DNA of 35,772 nucleotides from DATIXJ01 sp963714795 (GTDB lineage: Bacteria; Bacteroidota; Ignavibacteria; UBA10030; SZUA-254), in contig CAVQPS010000005.1 of NCBI GenBank assembly GCA_963714795.1, positions 1-35,772 on the forward strand, in the 5' to 3' direction. The position numbers and the translations under genes were made by a program. Within the stretch, counting starts at the first letter, position 1. Each line of letters begins with the position of its first letter. Below, one piece after another: positions 32,129 to 35,772 of this stretch. The notes beneath the pieces were generated by a model. The model was not told the DNA's origin. It made no database searches and saw only the letters and a program-made list of their open reading frames with translations.

Positions 32129-33459
32129 ATACACGCGGTACCATACTCGTCATCGACGACGAGCAAAATATTTTGAGGACTCTGACGATCGGTTTGGAAT
32201 CGGTCGGATTTTCCGTGGAAGGATTTCTGAATCCCCGCGATGCCCTCGATCATGTTGAAAACGGAAAATATGACGTTGCTTTTATCGATCTGATGATGCA
32301 GCCGATTGACGGCATGCAGGTATTAAAAGAAATGCGGCAGAAATCTCCGGCAACAACATCGGTGATGATTACCGCTCACGGTTCCATCGACAGCGCAGTG
32401 GAAGCGATGAAGAACGGTGCATTTGATTTTCTCCAGAAGCCGTTCGATCTGAAAGAACTTCAGATCTTCGTGGAAAAAGTTTTTGAGCATCATTCATTGC
32501 GGCGGGAAGTGACCGATCTCCGGAGGCAACTGGCTCAACAGCCGTCGTTTGGAGAAATCATTACGCGAAATTCGATGATGAGGGAACAACTTGATCTTGC
32601 ACGCCAGATTGCCGACAGCGCTCTGACTGTTTTGATCGAAGGGGAAAGCGGAACCGGAAAAGAACTTGTTGCACAATTCATCCACGCCAACAGCAGTCGC
32701 CGGCAAAAACCGTTCATCAAAATCAACTGCGGAGCTCTGGCGGAAAGTCTTCTGGAAAGCGAATTGTTCGGCCACGTCAAAGGATCGTTTACCGGTGCGT
32801 TGAAAGATCGTGAAGGCAGATTTGAGATTGCCGACGGCGGGACCATTTTTCTCGATGAAGTCGGTGAAATTCCGTTGGCATCTCAGGTTAAACTTCTGCG
32901 ATTTTTGCAGGAGAGAGAATTTGAGCGGGTCGGTGAAAGTGTGACGCGTAAAGTCGATGTCCGTGTGATTGCGGCAACGAACCGCAAGCTTTCCGATGCA
33001 TTGCGGGAAAAAACGATTCGCGAAGATTTTTATTACCGCCTGAATCAGGTCAAAATTACATTGCCGCCGCTTCGTGAGCGATCGGAAGATCTCTTATTGT
33101 TAGTTCAATATTTTTTGAAAAAGCATTTTCCCGAACGCGACATTGAAATTTCTCCTGATGCATTAAAAATGCTGCTGGGATATCTATGGCCCGGCAACGT
33201 GAGAGAAGTGGAGAATACTCTCGAACGTGCGGGCTTGCTTTCCAAACAGAGCGGATTGATAGAAATTTTTCATCTTCCGGCGGAACTCCAGCATCCCGAT
33301 TCGGGAAAAGGCGGGTTACTTTCGTTGGATGCGATGGAACGCCAGCATATCGCCCGTGTGTTGAAGGTCGTCAAGGATCTGGATGAAGCTGCCCGCGTTC
33401 TCGAAATTGATCCCGCTACGTTATGGCGCAAGCGAAAAAAATACGGTATTCACGATTGA
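32125..33459 (+). CDS. Sigma-54-dependent response regulator (AlgB/NtrC type)
   Basis: 444 aa. Receiver with D11-D12 and phospho-acceptor D55; the loop after it reads IDLMMQPIDG in place of the usual D-x-x-M-P. The AAA+ domain has Walker A GESGTGKE, contact loop GSFTGA, Walker B GTIFLDEVGE, EREFERVGE, and IREDFYYRLNQVKITLPPLR. The C-terminal Fis-type helix-turn-helix reads LDEAARVLEIDPATLWRKRK. The start codon overlaps the kinase stop, so the pair is translated together. Likely target: a -24/-12 promoter such as the one at 33626, only 167 bases after its stop codon. Confidence 0.93.
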   Translation: MNTRGTILVIDDEQNILRTLTIGLESVGFSVEGFLNPRDALDHVENGKYDVAFIDLMMQPIDGMQVLKEMRQKSPATTSVMITAHGSIDSAVEAMKNGAFDFLQKPFDLKELQIFVEKVFEHHSLRREVTDLRRQLAQQPSFGEIITRNSMMREQLDLARQIADSALTVLIEGESGTGKELVAQFIHANSSRRQKPFIKINCGALAESLLESELFGHVKGSFTGALKDREGRFEIADGGTIFLDEVGEIPLASQVKLLRFLQEREFERVGESVTRKVDVRVIAATNRKLSDALREKTIREDFYYRLNQVKITLPPLRERSEDLLLLVQYFLKKHFPERDIEISPDALKMLLGYLWPGNVREVENTLERAGLLSKQSGLIEIFHLPAELQHPDSGKGGLLSLDAMERQHIARVLKVVKDLDEAARVLEIDPATLWRKRKKYGIHD

Positions 33460-33741
33460 TCCGTATTGCATTTTGCACGATGGTTTAACTTCTTCGAAGA
33501 CAATCCTTTTTCCTGTTTTTCTCCATCAGCCGGAAAAGATTATTGCATTTTGCATTGCCCGAATTTTTCGCGCAAAGATTTATTCATAATTATTTTTGTT
33601 TTCAATAATAAAAAACTTATATTTGTGGCATCAGTTTTGCCCCTCTTGTAATCAAATCTCCAAGCCAAGCAGTAGTGGTCTATCCAAGTAGACTTCACCA
33701 TTCATCGAAATTTCTCGAAGAATGTTACAACGAGGGAATGC
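33460..33741. other. Intergenic region with sigma-54 promoter and a direct repeat
   Basis: 282 bases with no convincing gene. The 14-mer TATTGCATTTTGCA occurs at 33464-33477 and again at 33541-33554. The second copy lies about 85 bases before the -24/-12 promoter, a distance typical of enhancer-like activator sites, but the repeats may be chance in AT-rich DNA. Confidence 0.4.
33626..33641 (+). promoter_or_regulatory. Sigma-54 (-24/-12) promoter for STAS-exbB-exbD-exbD
   Basis: TGGCATCAGTTTTGCC matches the consensus TGGCAC-N5-TTGC with correct GG to GC spacing. Expected transcription start is about 33652, some 90 bases before the STAS gene. A sigma-54 activator is encoded immediately upstream. 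Confidence 0.65.
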
Positions 33742-34104
33742 GTGTCACTCAAAGCTCATACTGTCCAAAACGGCAAGATAGCGATATTCGATCTGAAAGG
33801 TTCATTAATCGGCGACGAAGAAACCGATGCATTGCGTTCTGCTGTCGCGGATTTTCTTGAACAGGGGAATAAATGTCTCGTCATCAATCTTCACAAGGTC
33901 AACTATCTGAACAGTTCGGGCATCGGAGCGATTATCTCGGCGCATGCAAGCTATGCAAAGAACGGCGGTACGGTACGGCTTGCTTGTCTGACGAATAACA
34001 TTCAGAATCTTCTCGCTGTGACACGGCTGATTGATATCTTTGAAGTATACGAAACCGTTGAAAGCGCAATAGAAAGTTTTGCAACTGTAAAAACACATTC
34101 ATAA
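33742..34104 (+). CDS. STAS-domain anti-sigma-factor-antagonist-like protein
   Basis: 120 aa, a single STAS domain: IAIFDLKGSLIGDEETDALR, LVINLHKVNYLNSSGIGAII and VYETVESAIESF. S58-S59 in NSSGIG match the Ser phosphorylated in SpoIIAA-type antagonists, although the preceding Asp is Asn. GTG start at 33742 with GAGGG upstream; the ATG four bases before is out of frame. Known: such proteins switch partners by phosphorylation. No kinase or sigma factor of that pathway is in the window, so it may instead serve the ExbB/ExbD machine whose genes follow after 32 bases. Confidence 0.88.
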   Translation: MSLKAHTVQNGKIAIFDLKGSLIGDEETDALRSAVADFLEQGNKCLVINLHKVNYLNSSGIGAIISAHASYAKNGGTVRLACLTNNIQNLLAVTRLIDIFEVYETVESAIESFATVKTHS

Positions 34105-34136
34105 GTAATGTTCAACAATCTACAGGAGTTATCAGA

Positions 34137-34916
34137 ATGAAACAATCCACATTTGTTGTCGTGTTGGTGGTCGGAGCGCTCGCTGCAGCCATCGCAATTT
34201 ATTTTTTGGTTCTCGGCAACCCGGCGAATTTTTCCGATCCGGGTAAAGAAAAGCCGACGAACTTAATGGGGCAAGTCTATACCGGCGGTGTTATCGTGCC
34301 GATATTAATTACCTTGTCGATCATGGTGATCACGTTTGTCGTCGAACGATTTCTTTCGTTGCGCAAAGCGCAGGGACGCGGTTCGCTGGCAACATTTTTA
34401 AAGAATGTACAGCGCAGTCTCGCTGCTCAGGATATCGATGCGGCAATTCAGGCGTGTGACCAGCAGCGCGGTTCGTTAGCGAATATCATCCGCGCCGGAC
34501 TGGAACGATATCATACACTGTCGAAAGAGAGTAAGGCGCTGGAAGCAGAAAAGCAGATGGCAGAAGTACAACGCGCCATTGAAGAAGCCACGTCGCTGGA
34601 AATGCCGATCCTTGAGAAAAACCTCATTGCCATGTCGACCATCGCTTCGATTGCAACGATGTTCGGACTGCTCGGAACGGTTATCGGTATGATCCGTGCA
34701 TTCCGTGCTCTTGCCCAGGCAGGCGGTGCACCGGATGCCATTCAGCTTTCTATCGGTATTTCGGAAGCATTGATCAACACGGCACTCGGATTGTTTGCCG
34801 CTATCGTCGGTATCGTGGCATATAATTTCTTCGTCAATAAAGTCGATAATTTTACATACATGATTGATGAAGCGAGCTACGACGTTATTCAAACTTTGAC
34901 CAACAAAGGCAAGTAA
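34137..34916 (+). CDS. exbB: MotA/TolQ/ExbB proton-channel family protein
   Basis: 259 aa. TM1 (about 6-26), TM2 (about 50-69, VIVPILITLSIMVITFVVER), a long cytoplasmic loop, TM3 (about 163-186, MSTIASIATMFGLLGTVIGM) and TM4 (about 209-232, ALINTALGLFAAIVGIVAYN). The TM3-TM4 core with GLLGTVIGMIRAF is the ExbB/TolQ signature. It forms a proton-driven motor with the ExbD proteins encoded next, energising TonB-dependent uptake or envelope movement. AGGAG lies eight bases before the ATG. It has one more N-terminal helix than E. coli ExbB's three-helix plan would give if TM1 is a true anchor. Confidence 0.93.
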   Translation: MKQSTFVVVLVVGALAAAIAIYFLVLGNPANFSDPGKEKPTNLMGQVYTGGVIVPILITLSIMVITFVVERFLSLRKAQGRGSLATFLKNVQRSLAAQDIDAAIQACDQQRGSLANIIRAGLERYHTLSKESKALEAEKQMAEVQRAIEEATSLEMPILEKNLIAMSTIASIATMFGLLGTVIGMIRAFRALAQAGGAPDAIQLSIGISEALINTALGLFAAIVGIVAYNFFVNKVDNFTYMIDEASYDVIQTLTNKGK

Positions 34917-34934
34917 GTCGAAAGGGACACCCCA

Positions 34935-35399
34935 ATGCCTAAAATTAAGAAACCAAGGATCCCCGTTCGGATCGACATGACGCCGATGGTCGATGTGGCA
35001 TTTTTACTGTTGACCTTCTTCATGTTGACGACACAATTTCGTCCGCCCGAAGAAGTGCAAATTGCATTGCCATCGTCGCATTCCGCATTTAAATTGCCGG
35101 AATCCGATGTGATGCATATTGAGATCGCAAAAGACGGCAGGATTTTTCTGGGATTCGATTCACCGTTGTTGACCGGCAAGATTTTTGGTGAACAAAACCG
35201 GTTGCGTGCGGCAGTCGAAGTCACGACGAAAGATCTTCCGGATATGCTGATCCATGCACGTATTGCAAATCCGAAGCTCCGGACGGTCGTCAAGGGAGAT
35301 AAAGATGCCGATTACGGAGTCGCGGAAGATGTCATGGATATCTTGCAGCGAACGAATATCACACGTTTTAATCTTGTTACAGATATGAAAAAAGATTAA
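34935..35399 (+). CDS. exbD: ExbD/TolR-family protein, first copy
   Basis: 154 aa. A short cytoplasmic N-terminus (PKIKKPRIPVR), one helix with D20 in DMTPMVDVAFLLLTFFMLTT (the proton-carrying Asp), and a periplasmic domain ending TNITRFNLVTDMKKD. It works with the ExbB channel. It starts 18 bases after exbB and is followed by a second ExbD after 11 bases. Two different ExbD subunits per ExbB are common in the FCB group. Confidence 0.93.
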   Translation: MPKIKKPRIPVRIDMTPMVDVAFLLLTFFMLTTQFRPPEEVQIALPSSHSAFKLPESDVMHIEIAKDGRIFLGFDSPLLTGKIFGEQNRLRAAVEVTTKDLPDMLIHARIANPKLRTVVKGDKDADYGVAEDVMDILQRTNITRFNLVTDMKKD

Positions 35400-35410
35400 G
35401 GAGATGAATT

Positions 35411-35772
35411 ATGGCAGGAGCTGATGCAGGTGCTGCCCCCCGAGGGCACGATAAAAAGAAAAAGAAAAAGAAAAAAATGCGGCGCCTCGGCGTCCGCATC
35501 GATATGACACCCATGGTCGATGTCGCATTTCTTTTGTTGACATTCTTTATGTTGACGACATCGATGAGCCGCCCACAGACGATGGAAATCAATCTTCCGC
35601 CGAAACAGGATGGCAAGGATGTTCATGTTGAAGTTGCGGAAAGTAATTTACTGACATTACGCATTAAAGAAGACGGTTCGATTTATTGGAATATTGCTCA
35701 CGACGATCCGAAAAAGGTCGAATTCAAAGACCTTCGGAAATTGATGATGCAAAACAATCAAGCGAATCCGAA
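35411..35772 (+). CDS. ExbD/TolR-family protein, second copy (3'-partial)
   Basis: Runs off the right edge; 120 codons visible. ATG 35411 has AGGAG seven bases upstream. A Gly/Ala start and eight Lys in a row (residues 15-22) precede MRRLGVRIDMTPMVDVAFLL, where D37 is the conserved proton-relay Asp. The helix is followed by TTSMSRPQTMEINLPPKQDG and a periplasmic domain. The poly-Lys cytoplasmic tail is absent from the first ExbD, so the two subunits differ in their inner face. Confidence 0.92.
   Translation, partial: MAGADAGAAPRGHDKKKKKKKKMRRLGVRIDMTPMVDVAFLLLTFFMLTTSMSRPQTMEINLPPKQDGKDVHVEVAESNLLTLRIKEDGSIYWNIAHDDPKKVEFKDLRKLMMQNNQANP

Noticed and set aside
33675..33860. 61-codon plus-strand frame overlapping the start of the STAS gene
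   Set aside because: Overlaps the STAS domain in another frame, with no ribosome site or recognisable features.

Overview
The window looks like a chromosomal segment from a member of the FCB group, most likely Ignavibacteriota or a close Bacteroidota/Chlorobiota relative. Three proteins end in the type IX secretion (T9SS) type-A tail with the QNYPNPFNP signature. Other FCB-like traits are a DUF3098-like membrane protein beside a Lol exporter and an ExbB-ExbD-ExbD set. This is inferred from protein features only; no rRNA or tRNA gene was seen.

Layout. (1) 1-11147: the 3' part of a giant secreted Ig-repeat protein whose start lies off the left edge. It has six 108-aa invasin-like units, seventeen nearly identical 93-aa Ig units, five diverged Ig units, a C-terminal domain of unknown fold and a T9SS tail. 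Eight small indels break its frame; they cancel out, so first and last segments share a frame. (2) 11295-12659: a sigma-54-dependent response regulator. (3) 13015-16932: a secreted multidomain GH18 chitinase-like enzyme with a T9SS tail. (4) 17116-25992: housekeeping genes: aspS, a GxxExxY nuclease-like gene inside inverted repeats, an AtuA-like pair, prfB with its programmed frameshift, lolC/lolE/lolD and a DUF3098-like gene. (5) 25994-27942: two stand-alone receivers around a small T9SS protein with a CxCH motif. (6) 28014-30038 (minus): an APC permease with a stress-protein-like C-terminus. (7) 30171-33459: a short leader ORF, a membrane histidine kinase and a second sigma-54 activator, one after another. 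(8) 33626-end: a good -24/-12 promoter followed by STAS, exbB, exbD and a second exbD cut by the window edge.

How the parts may work together. The giant protein and the chitinase share almost the same C-terminal tail and are probably exported by the same T9SS, one for adhesion and one for glycan attack. Two sigma-54 activators and a matching -24/-12 promoter suggest sigma-54 control of the STAS/ExbBD energy-transduction operon. prfB-lolC-lolE-lolD is packed like an operon.

The most unusual feature is at 18.88-20.95 kb. Intergenic gaps there are filled by a family of palindromic elements with ACCAC...GTGGT ends. One copy carries the GxxExxY gene; two short copies carry no gene and flank a duplicated gene start. 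A second, AT-rich 13-mer repeat family brackets prfB.

Caution: prfB, lolC, lolE and the histidine kinase each carry one extra base that breaks the frame, as do the repeats. Several of these genes should be essential, so sequencing or assembly errors are the simplest explanation.
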